From: Aplysia californica
Taxonomy: Eukaryota; Mollusca; Gastropoda; Aplysiida; Aplysiidae
NCBI RefSeq assembly: GCF_000002075.1
Contig: NW_004797534.1
Span: forward strand, 394,908-458,907
DNA: 64,000 nucleotides
Direction: 5' to 3'
Shown here: positions 36,520-46,990 of the stretch, in pieces
Layout: the number at the start of each line of letters is the position of its first letter
Numbering within the stretch: the first letter of the stretch is position 1
Program-made: the position numbers and the translations under genes
Notes under the pieces: model-generated
Seen by the model: only the letters and a program-made list of their open reading frames with translations
The model's database searches: none
What the model was told of the DNA's origin: nothing

Positions 36520-37190
36520 ATCCACCCACAGATGCGATTAAACGTAGAAAGACGCAAACTATTTTTAGGTAAGGCGCCCATCTTGTTTGACGTCAGACCA
36601 GGATACCCCTCCAATCACGTGACTACATCTATCTAAGTCCTAAGTATAGCCAACCGCATGGCACCAAAGATGGAAGTGTCTATGTACTATGTATATCTAT
36701 TCTTAATCTACACCTCTCTCTCGGAAGTTCTGATGGCTGAATAGAAAGCGCGTCTGCGTTTGAAGTCGCACCTTGATTTTTGTAGCGGTTTGATCCCGGT
36801 CCCGGACAGTTGTTTTTTTTCTCTTCTCCTCCTCCCGACTGACCAACAGTCCCATAAATTATAGGCCTAATTTGTAGAGTTGCTTTGAAGTTGTTGTTTA
36901 AAAAAAAATAGGTTATATAATTAGTGATTAAAAATGCAGGGGGGGGGTGGTAGATCTAGATCCTGATCTAGTCCTCCTGCGTCTTTACGGCAATTTTCGT
37001 GCGGTCTTCCATCATGTCCAAGTAGGCCTACTTTCTAGATCTAGATCTTCTAGATCTAGGAAATCTGAAATGTTACTGAAAACATGTCTGTCCATGTAGG
37101 TATCCCAGGAAGTGATGACACCTCAGTACTAAAATTAGCAGCCAATCAGAAAGATGCGTCTTTTCTACGTTTAACGGCATGTTCCACCCA
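36520..37190. repeat. Inverted duplication (foldback) around a CTAGAT-rich core
   Basis: The left arm at about 36530-36610 contains TTAAACGTAGAAAGACGCA, ATTTTTAGGTA and CAGGATACC in that order. The right arm, read as the reverse complement of about 37095-37185, contains TTAAACGTAGAAAAGACGCA, ATTTTAGTA and TGGGATACC in the same order. The two arms are thus a diverged inverted pair of about 80 bp, about 490 bp apart. The interior contains a poly-G run and CTAGAT repeats. The left arm also carries TGACGTCA and CCATCTTG, which match CRE and YY1 sites, and CACGTG lies just inside it. It may be a foldback transposon or a duplicated regulatory segment. Confidence 0.5.
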
Positions 37191-39396
37191 CTCTGGACTA
37201 GAATCTAGATCTAGATCTAGATTTTAGATTGACTAGATCGATCTAAATCTATATATATAGAATCTAATCTAGATCTAGTATTGAAAGTCACTAAAACTAA
37301 AACAAGTGTAGGAGTACTGTTACGGGCAAGGAAGAGAGACCCTTCGGATGCTTCCGAAGTTTTCCACTTCCTCATCACCTCAACCCTGTCAACTAGACAG
37401 TTGACGTCGCCTTTTTAAGTCTCCTTTGATAGTGACCACACATAGTCAAAGGTCATTGCTCTGTCTTCGTCTGAACGAGAATTGCTCCCCAACCCTTTGC
37501 AGGTACGGTTGCAAGGTTCCAGAAGTTGGCGTGCGGGTCGTTGGGGGCCCTTGAAAGAGACATAACTTTGCCCCAACTTTCTGAGAAAATTTGCTCCTGT
37601 GCCAATTTTTAACGCCTTTTTATCCCTGGTTTTGGGGTCAGGGTAGTTATTCTTCTTCGGCAGGAGCAACTTCTGCAGTTGGCGCGTGTCATTAGGAGAC
37701 TGTTGTCAGTACCCTGATGCCCGCTGCAGAGATGACCGTGTCAACAACTGATACTGATGAGTCATTGGATGAGTCCATAGAGCCAATGTCTGACACAAGA
37801 AGGGCAGTGTCACTAAATTATGATGCTGAGGGGATGTCGGCTGTGTCACTAGGTGATGCAAAGGGAATATAGTGCCAACAACTGGAGCCGAGTAACGTCA
37901 GTTGTGACATCAGCATGATCAACTGAAACTACAGGGATGTCACACTACAACGTTGGAAACGAAAGGGCAGGACAAGAAGTCAGCGCCTGGAGCTCTCCAG
38001 TAGTGGTTGAAGTTAGTTGAGTTGGGTGAAATGTCGTCACTGGCGATTTTTTTCGTGGCGTTGAAAAGTAACCAATGGAAAACCAGACTTCTCAAAGCAT
38101 GGCACAGAAATATCTAATTATGATGTCTCGTGCAAGAAAACATTGCCCACTATATCTTCTATGGCACTCCCTGATATTTCAGTGGCGATGATTTGGAGGA
38201 AGACTTCTCTCCTTGGCGATCAGCACATTTGTCAGATTTTGAAAGTGAACAACTGACTAAACGTTGGCCCTAGCTGACGGGAAACATTATAGCGAAGAAT
38301 AAAACAAATGCACCTTTCACTAGACAATAATGTTTTGAGTGACCACTTGAGTTTTCCCTATCTATACGGATCCAGACCTGTCTTATACAGCATCACGTTA
38401 AAAGCCTTTAGGCGTTCGGCAAAACGTGTTGTTTCGGTGGTTGCCAGGAAGAACAATTTTGGAAATCTAACATGTTTAGACGTTGACCTATGATTGGTGT
38501 ACGCAAACAGAAAGGCTGTATTCCATGTCCATACACAGGTTTAGATCTTCTAAAGTTTTATGGGGCATGGTATTTTAGTTTTGATGCTTTGAAATGTTCA
38601 TGCTCCTTGCAATGTATTATATTGACTTTGATGTTAGGGGAAAAGGCCGAGTTCAGTTTGAATAGTGAACAACGTGGTGTGAACAACCATAGGCCTATAC
38701 GTACCTAATACGTCCCTTCGCCAAGGGCTATGTCGTAGGCTTCCCAACGAAACTATTACTTTTGATTCTGATTCACTATGCAAACCAACACAAAAAAACA
38801 AACAAACAAAATAAAACAAAAAAGACCTGACACAATACGGTTGCGCAAGATGAACAGTCGGGCAATACAACTATTGTTAGACATACTGTTTACCCAACGT
38901 AAGCAACGCTGTGCGACGGCTGAGCAGGCAGGACTGTCGGGCACAAAACCACAAAGTGCCACACTGGCGTTTACTGGTTTTATGCCCGGCGGCTTTCACC
39001 AAGTAGGAGATAAGAGGTTTTTTCATTTGTGTTTTTAACTTAAGGTCCTGATTTTTCACGTGTGTCAAATATTGTTTGACTGGGACATACTGCATGTTAT
39101 ATAGAATCTTATAAGTCAAAAAAGTAAATTTGGAAAAATCTGTCGCTTTGAAGGTTTGTGCACGACGGCAACAATGTTTTTTTTATGCCAAGAGTATGAG
39201 TCTGATGAAAGTTTGCTCAAAACAAAACTCAATTTGAGAAATAAATGAAACATTTTTACCAGTATCAGTTAACTTCTAATATTATTTGAATACTGGTAAA
39301 TTACAGAGTTTGCTTTTTGGGGGGAAAATGAATAATTTTGTAATAATACTTCTATGGTTGTATTCACAGTCATCTTATTACGTATGTGTTTTTCAG
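37191..39396. other. Region upstream of MRPL14, no gene recognised
   Basis: CTAGAT repeats continue to about 37280. From 37300 to 38700 base composition is more even, but I see no coding exon or recognisable element. The 5' UTR exon and promoter of MRPL14 probably lie in this stretch or in the one before it. The only splice-donor-like site that stands out is AG/GTAAGG at 36568-36570, inside the inverted duplication. Confidence 0.35.
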
Positions 39397-39404
39397 CCCT
39401 CACC

Positions 39405-42400
39405 ATGGCAACACTTTTGTCAAATGCAAGCCAATTTGCTCCTGCTGCAGTTAGATTAGGGACTACATGCTGTGCTTTCAGGTAAGGGAGCCTACGAAAT
39501 AGGGATATTTTATATAATTTATATATAAGGCTATAGGTAAGTCAAGTCAAGAAGACACAACATTGTACTCATATCGCATTACTTTTTTGTCTCATTGTAG
39601 AGGGATTTTTGTCTTCTTGATTTGCGATCAGGGTTAAACTGAAAATGGATGTTGTAAGTGCACCATTTACCTTTGAAATTTTTTACTGGTCAGGTGAGTC
39701 TTACATTGTCATTGAGAAAACATAAGCGGAATTTTTCGTAGTGTAGCTGAGCAGACGTTGTTTATGTGCGGAGTGACAGTAAAGCCAATGAGAAATTTTT
39801 ATTTTAAAAAGCGGCAATACTTTCGTCTACAATGTAGCACCTTTCTTTCATAAGATTGGATAGCACTATTAAAAGTTTAAAAATATCTATGTATAATAAT
39901 TACCATATTTTTTATATCGAAAGACTATCTTTGTTAAAAGCTCAATAGAATTTATATATTTGTATTTGCCGCTGGGATGTGAATTGAAAGGTGAAAGATA
40001 AAAAAAAACTTGACAGAACCATGAAGAAAGCTAGCAAGATCTCAGGATATGATTTTACTAGATTTTATGAAATGTATAACCCCACAATTATAAAAAAAGA
40101 TAAAAAAGCATTATAAACGACCCATCACACCCACTTTCCACACTAATTGTAAGATCACGCAGGGGCAGATATGTACCTCTAAACACAAAGAAAGAAAGAT
40201 ATATATAAGAAGTTTTTTACAATCTAGCATAAGGCTATTGTCAGAATAATGTGTATTGCTCTTTAGAGTATACATGTATAGCTACGAGTATATAACTCCA
40301 GAGGTCTTGGAATCAAATTCCTGCATGTGGTTGAATGATGCATCTGATGTGATATGTACATTTTGTCAGCTTTATTTCTCTTTTCATGTTGAATTTTAAT
40401 GAGAGTAATATATAATTTAGGTTTTTTATGTACACCTGCATGTATTTTTACGGTCCTGTACAGCCAAGAAAAATTTCCCTCTGGGATGATGAAGTATTAT
40501 CTTATCTTATCTTATATTCTTCTGCTTGTAAGGGAAGAATTTAGTAAAACAATTCCATTAGATTTAAGCGGATAAAAAGCTGTAAGTTTTCTTTTGAGAT
40601 TTCCTTTTGGTAGTTATCGATCCAGTTGTTGTTGTTGTTGTTATCGATTTCCTTTTGGTAGATAAATGACTAGTTTCACTTGTGTAGGTGTAATTGTTGA
40701 AGAGTAAACTGATGTTCATGTTTTCTTTATTTTGTGTGCTTTTGGAGTTAAATGCTGTGTCAAAATATTTTTTTTAACATGTGGTGAAAGCCGAGAAAGC
40801 TGACAGTACAGATTTTAATAATTGATGAAAGGAAAGCAATTTGATTGTACTCTCCAAACTTGCAATTTGAGTTCACTATGACAGAAAGTTGAAAATCAAG
40901 ATGAGGTCTCTAATTGAGGAATCACATTTTGTCCTTTCAGCACAACCTCAAAATTACTAGAGGTTCGTCTGCTATCCAGGATGAGAATCGTGGACAATAG
41001 TGCCATTGGCAGAGCTGCTGCAGAGATAGGAAAACCTCCACGTGTTATTCACGTCTATAACAAGAAGCAGGTAAATTTACATTTTATATTTGTACAGCAC
41101 TTCATATAATGGTTTATATTATCTGTTTGAATACAGTGGAGTCTGCTAAAACTGAAATCTGTAGGACTGCTGGGTTTTTTTTTCAGCTTAGCTGGGTTTT
41201 TGGTTTAGAGAGGGTTGAAGTTGATTGTTGAGTTTGCAGCATAGTGTTGGAAATCCCATGCTTCTGTCAAATTTCTGTTTTTGAAAAGGTTTTTTCTCAT
41301 CTACCTCTTCCAGTAACTACAGTTTAAGCTGTATGCATTGTGTTTTCTCATCAACCTTGTCAGGTTGCTTAATCTGCCAAACAGTCATATGGAACAGACG
41401 TTAGAGTAGATACAGGAGTTAGAATAGGTAGCGTAAACACGGCCTCGCGGGCACTCGCGGCCTTCCGACGGCGGGGTATCAGTGAAATCGGGGTAATTCC
41501 GATCGCGGTTTCTTTGCTCTTTCGCTATAAAACACCAAGTGCCGTACACCATGTAAAATTTCAACTTTTCCTCGTTACAATGGTGGAAAAATTGACACGG
41601 GTGCATTCAAATGCTTCGCGGAAGGAGGAATGATTAAATACCGTCTTTTCATTGGCGAAGAACTGTACAGCTTTAAACGGGCTTTCCCGTGGTATGTGTT
41701 TTGCCTTTGGCGTTTAAATAGACAGCTTTTAAAAATACTGTCAAAATGTTTAAAGATCACTTTTTACCCATAATATGTAAAATACCGGCTGAAAAAATAT
41801 TTTAAATAAAAGATCAGCTTATTTCCTATTAGAATAAAGTAAATTGCTTGGAATTATTTTTCATCAATCCTTCTGCGAGACTCAGAAAGCATGTGACCCC
41901 GCACGCGGGGTACACTACAGTATAGAGCCGACTCGCTCGCCGCGGGGCCTGGTGCGGCACCGGCCGGGTCAACGCTCAGTGTTTTTGTCGAAATAACGAC
42001 AGATCATCGTGTTTGAGGCGATAAAGTACTGATTTGTAATGATCTCACAGTCTCGAAAAAAATTAGGCTCCATATATTTGTTATAGTGATTGTACTCTGT
42101 TAATGTGGAGATGTTTAGTGCTCTTGGTACTCTTTTATTGTCTGTCAAACATGGGGTTGCAGCCAGTGACTGACTTTAACAAATTTGATCAAATTTTAAA
42201 CAACTACCATTTTCTTTAAAAATTGACTGAGAGGTTAAAGAATGGTACCAAAATGCTCAGTGGATATAGGCCTTTCAAATGGCACTGATAAATTTGGCAT
42301 ACAACTACTTTGAAAATTTAGTTTCTGGTACCTAGTTAGAAGGAAGAAAACCCAATGCCAGTGACATCATGAAACACACCGTATGCCATCACATCCTCAT

Positions 42401-42910
42401 GTGTAGGACCTATGTAAACTAGCTTCACAGAGACAATTGAATAGGTCATGACCAACAGAAGGTCGGCTGACTGATGTACGTAGGCTATCCTTGCTTCATT
42501 GGGTCCATATGCAGCGCATTGGCCTACTGATATATAATATATGTGTGATAAACACAGGCAATTGGTGATGCCTTTTTCTGGAACACATTCAACACACGTT
42601 CTTGTCTTTCTTCTGTTCCGCTATCTTGAAATGCGTTAGACTTAATAATTTGCCATTCTTGTGGGTTTGTAGTGAAGAATTGGATGACATAACCCTCGAA
42701 ATTCTTTTTGGTTTAGAAATGGGAGCATTTTGGCTCAGTAAATTTTCTTACAAAGGCAATAGAAGTAAAATATGAGAAATTTTATTTTCTTTCGGTTTAC
42801 AGGCTCTTTTCAGTTTAAAAGTTTCGTGTAAGTGAAGTGAGTATTCAGAGAGGGAGAGAGAGGGGGGGGGGGGGGGGGGGGAGGGCGAGAAAGACAGAAA
42901 GAAAGAAAGA

Positions 42911-42955
<45 letters not shown>

Positions 42956-43827
42956 GGGGGGGGGGAGGGAGGAAGAGAAAGCAATGCAGTGGGAAGATTG
43001 TGTGAGCCATTGTGTCTTTTCTTTTCTTAAAATATGTCATGAAGGCTATCATATATTTAGTTTTGGTTTAGTTATGGGTATTATTATAAAGTGCCTTGAA
43101 GCACTCCAGGATACAAGTGTTATTATCTATTGTGATTTTTTTAAAAAAGAAAGAGTTGAAGACATGGATGTTGTGGGGAGATTTTTTAAAATGATTTTGA
43201 TAGATTTTGTACAACAGTTAAATTTAATTTAGTGGTTAGGCTACCGGACTCGTAATCGTGAGGGTGCGGGTTCGGGGAAGTGTTTGACCACTTAAGCAGC
43301 TGCTTGCACTGTATGCTTCCCGGGAAGCTGAGAATGTTTCTGAGTGTTCTATGGTCTGCTGGGGTGATAATATAGTGTGAAGCGCATAGAGCTTGCTTTC
43401 AAGTGGGGACATGCGCTATACAAATGCTATTTATTTATTATTATTGGGTTTGAAAAGAAAATGACTTGACACAAGTTTCTGTACATTTTACTTGTGGACC
43501 GTGCTTTAAAATCAAAGTGTGCGTGCGAGTTCATAAAGCCTGACTACTTTCTTGTACTTATACTATACCATACCTCCTCAGGTTGGACATCTTGGAGACA
43601 AAGTGCTGGTGACCGTTAAGGGCGAAATGCGGAGAGCCTATATTGTTGGACTCAAGCAAAAGCAAAGACCAAATGTTCCCCGCACGGATACGAACAATAT
43701 TGTTCTTGTGGATGACAACGGTAACCCTCTTGGAAATCGTGTTTTGGTGCCAATTCCTTCAGCATTGCGTGCTAATAAGAAAGGAGACCTTACAAAGGTT
43801 TTGTCCTTAGCCACAAAATTTGTATGA
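39405..43827 (+). CDS. MRPL14: Mitochondrial large ribosomal subunit protein uL14m
   Basis: Three coding exons, 39405-39481, 40941-41070 and 43582-43827 (stop TGA), give 150 residues; human MRPL14 has 145. The first 25 or so residues lack acids and contain arginine (MATLLSNASQFAPAAVRLG), as expected of a mitochondrial targeting peptide. The uL14 fold follows: LSRMRIVDNSAIG, RVIHVYNKKQVGHLGDKVLV, the basic KGEMRRAYIVG, DTNNIVLVDDNGNPLGNRV, PIPSALR and the family's C-terminal KVLSLATKFV. uL14m sits at the interface of the mitoribosomal large subunit near the sarcin-ricin loop. The start ATG is 8 nt inside an exon that begins at the acceptor 39395-39396, so at least one upstream 5' UTR exon exists. 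Intron 2 holds a GA/G tract and a SINE remnant. Confidence 0.95.
41380..42020. other. GC-rich patches in MRPL14 intron 2
   Basis: Two CpG-rich blocks, near 41440-41510 and 41900-41970 (GCTCGCCGCGGGGCCTGGTG), stand out against the AT-rich intron. They resemble in composition the ends of the TTAA-bounded element at 44752. I found no matching inverted ends here and cannot assign them. Confidence 0.3.
42850..42976 (+). repeat. GA and poly-G tract (MRPL14 intron 2)
   Basis: GA dinucleotide runs alternate with two poly-G blocks of about 20 bases each. The purine-only strand could form quadruplex or triplex DNA. Confidence 0.9.
43231..43445 (+). mobile_element. SINE with L2-like tail, internally deleted
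   Basis: The head starts at AGTGGTTAGGCTACCGG (A box truncated) and is joined after GGTTCGGG directly to the 3' part of the body (CAGCTGCTTGCACTG). It then runs through the GCGCATAGAGC and ATGCGCTATACAAATG tail and (TTA)n. The central 100 bp or so seen in the 14958 copy is missing. It ends about 135 bp before the last MRPL14 exon. Confidence 0.8.
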
Positions 43828-44056
43828 TTATGTGTGTTTGCTTTCTAGATTATAAAATTGTACACACCCACAGTCATTTGTTCTTTTGTTGTTCTTATGT
43901 GCTTAGTGTGATGTCAAATTTGTTCAGCTCTTTGAAATAACTTACCTTGAAAATTAATTTGGTCTTTATTTTATCTTGTTGGTCAGGCATGAAATGTAAC
44001 CTGGCTAGGTTTCATTGGCTGACATGTTGCTGTACTGTATTACTATAATTCATCTG

Positions 44057-44416
44057 TGTACAGTGGAACTTGGATTCAACAAGATGAGATAGATTCCCCC
44101 TTTTTTTTTTTTTCTTCTTTAAAAAATTTGGGACATATTGACACACTCATCAAATTACTCCTTCAAACTCAATGAACATGCACTTTTTTAGAGTCTCTAG
44201 ATCATTGAACAGTCCTCTCCAAGATGACGCTGTATAATTTTGCTTTGCTCACAAAATCACGTGACATCACTTTCTCTCCCCATTGGCTCAAATGGAGATA
44301 TGACAAAACAAATTTATGGTAATTAATGCTTATAGAGTTCTGACAATTGTACTCTCAGTTTTTAAAATCCGCTTTGGACATACGACAATTGGGTTCTGGA
44401 TAACTGAACAAATACT
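44057..44416. mobile_element. Possible pogo-like remnant
   Basis: The left end TACAGTGGAACTTGGATTC resembles the left ends of pogo-like elements. A possible right end, AAATACTGTA, is near 44416. Only CAGT/ACTG with TA is shared between the two ends, so the limits are uncertain. Confidence 0.25.
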
Positions 44417-44751
44417 GTAGCCTACTTAGAGTCTTGAAACTTATTGGAGATACAACCCATGGGAATTTGAATGCATGAGTGGTCTTATATCGGATTTCAT
44501 GAAAAGTGGACATACAACACTTGTACTCTGGGCCGACTATGTGTCTAGAAATATAAATATGATGATGGTAGTGTATTAGAGATTAGATAACAATGATGAT
44601 GCTGTTTTAAGTAATCTAGTTCCGACTTTAGCGCCTTCACTAGATCCTCTCAGTCTCAGGCTTTCCTGAGGGGCAAGACACATCCCTCATTCCCACTCTT
44701 CGCATAGAGTAACCAAATTTTTAAAGCTAAATTGTCATCACTTCCCTTACA

Positions 44752-45670
44752 TTAACTCACTTCAGACGGGTCACACAACAGTTGCGTGACCCCCACCGCG
44801 ACGCTCGCGACGGGTCTCAAAAGCCCTGCGTGACCAACTTTGGAATTTTTTTTTCGCTCTACAAATCACGCACGGATTGTGAGACCCGCCTCGTACCCTT
44901 GTTTGGCCAAGCCTGAGCTACTTAGACTTCGTTTCGTATCTCTGGGGCCGGTAGTTTTTAAGTTATTGAAGGTGAAGGACAGTGACCCCAACTGGGGTTG
45001 AACAGACCGGAACTCGCGCTTTGTTTTTTTCTATACAGCTCATAGTAATCCGACAGTCGCGTCGTAGTAACGGTCGAAGAAGTCGCTTGAACAAGAATCA
45101 CATAATTTCGCCGTTTTCTATACTTCTGTGCGTTTTACTAGTTCTAGTGTCTCAGAATAGTTAGGATCCTGGATATGTACCCGAACACGGCCTGAGTCGT
45201 AGTTCTAGGGCTAGATCTAGCACTAGTACCGGTGTTGTTTTTCGCGCAACGAAATCACAACATCGTGCCGTACATCTGCCTCATGTAATTCAGTGTATGG
45301 GTCTGAATCAATGCACAGACCAGCTTTTATATTTTCACCAAACACTCGCACATGTATACAAATCAAACCAGAACACTTTGAACTTTTATTTTTGTTGTTG
45401 CAGTGAATTTCATTCTAGTTGTCACGTCTCTGGAAATTTTTCGGAAAATCAAATTCATGCCAATTTTTAAAAAATCATACAAATTAAAGTATTAGACTTC
45501 GACAACTTTAGTTTTTTGTATTAAATTAAGCTTGAATGTTACTTTACTGTGTCAAAAAATGATTACAATAGGGTAATTCTGAGAGCTGTGGTGATTTATT
45601 GAAATACCCCCAAAAACGTCAGTCTTCAACGCTTGTGACTGGTGAAAGGGCCCAGTCGCAAGTGAGTTAA
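44752..45670. mobile_element. TTAA-bounded MITE, 919 bp
   Basis: The left end is TTAACTCACTTCAGACGGG and the right end, reversed, is TTAACTCACTTGCGACTGGG. The first 11 bases are identical and the next eight are similar. TTAA at both ends fits a piggyBac-type target duplication. There is no transposase frame, so it is non-autonomous. The ends are CpG-rich (CGCGACGCTCGCGACGGG), unlike the AT-rich interior. Confidence 0.65.
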
Positions 45671-45950
45671 TAAAGGTTTGTAGAAATACCATATGGTCGG
45701 GGGCGCTTATAGTTGATGAACTGTATCCAATGCTATCATTGGTACAACAAGTAATATTGATTGTGGCAACAAGATTAAATGGTATTATTATTAAAAGTGA
45801 TGTTCAATTAAATTAAATTTGAAATAAGATGAGATGAATTTTCAAGACTTTTTCAAGTCACCACTATCAAAATCCATCAAAGATCTCAAAGCCTTTCATT
45901 TATTTCCACTGCTTCCTATTTTTACCTTGACAATTGTAACTTCTGAGCAG

Positions 45951-45995
45951 GGGCAACAAGTGTATCTCATCAAGGAACTGAAGAAGCCACCATAG
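45951..45995 (+). CDS. Exon-like orphan open segment
   Basis: After a pyrimidine-rich stretch ending TTCTGAGCAG, an open segment encodes GQQVYLIKELKKPP followed by TAG. Codon use looks coding (CTC, ATC, AAG, CTG, AAG). It could be the terminal exon of an unrecognised plus-strand transcript. It does not belong to the MRPL14 form given above, whose frame already ends at 43827. I do not recognise the sequence, and it may be chance. Confidence 0.2.
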   Translation, partial: GQQVYLIKELKKPP

Positions 45996-46164
45996 ATGTA
46001 TCTCGCACACACGAGAGTTATTGAAGAGTTTGTGCAATAATTTGCAATCCTTTGTCACCACATATACTTTGTGACAACACCAACAGCCAAATATTCCATA
46101 TAATCTTTATTATTCTTCATGTTATTTGATTACAGTGGCTTAAGAGAAAACTCCTTGTTCATTG

Positions 46165-46435
46165 TGGTAATTGTTATAGTAAGGTTCTACGGTGCTCGCA
46201 ACTGCGTACGGTCAAATGAGCACCAAGAGGTGGATGTCAACAGAAGTCCAAACGGGGAATCAGGCTTACTCTGCTCACCTCTCTAGCCTCAACAGCACAA
46301 AGTCTGCATCGACTATCAAGTAACCCTGGAAATAACAGTTCACAAGAGAGTGACAAACATACAAAAGGAGTGGAGGAAAAATGACAATAGTAAGGATGAG
46401 GAAAGAAAAAGGGGTTCATGTTGCAAATTGGATCG
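46165..46435 (-). repeat. Family B repeat, copy F (long variant)
   Basis: On the minus strand the order is TTTCCTCATCC, CTTTTGTATGTTTGTCACTC, a roughly 100-bp insert shared with the copy at 52715 (TCGATGCAGACTTTGTGCTG), then the hairpin GGTGCTC/GAGCACC and GTAGAAC. On the plus strand the arms are 46191-46197 and 46218-46224. Confidence 0.75.
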
Positions 46436-46839
46436 AAAACTTTCAAATACAATAATATAGCAACAAACATAAATTCAAATGGTTTGATTTTCTGTTTCAT
46501 TAAATTTTAATGGCCAAATGAATAGTACCTATACTATGAGAATAATGCATCATGTACTGAAAAAGAAAAAAAAATTGAATGTACATCATTTTTATATTGT
46601 TTGCAAGTAGTGTAGAAAAGTTTATGCCAAATGTTATGCCAAGTAATAAAGGCCTGATGTTGAAGTAGGTGAAATAGTCCCGACAATTGCCAATATATTT
46701 GCTAGCTGCATTTGAAGAGTAACAAGCACCATGATTCCTTCAACAGAGTGAGAACTTCTTGGAAAAGGTATGAAAAAAAAACACACAAAAAAACACATTT
46801 TACAGACATAGGACAACATTTCTTAATTGGAGAAAAAAA

Positions 46840-46990
46840 GAACACAAACAAAAACAAACACAACCCCCCCCCCCCCACAAAAATAAGGAAACAGAACAGA
46901 CAAACTGGGGCAAATAGACAAACTGATTGACCAAAAAACAAAAACAAACACAACCCCCCCCCCCCCCAATAAGGAAAGCAAAACAGATAT
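46840..46990 (+). repeat. Tandem duplication with poly-C blocks
   Basis: A segment of roughly 95 bp containing ACAAAAACAAACACAACC, a run of 14-15 C, AATAAGGAAA and CAGA occurs twice in a row. The C-runs make the two copies easy to see. Confidence 0.7.

Noticed and set aside
37310-38300. A long terminal repeat or other retroelement beginning TGTTACGGGC
   Set aside because: I found no second copy in the window and no polymerase-like coding sequence next to it, so there is no support beyond the first few bases.
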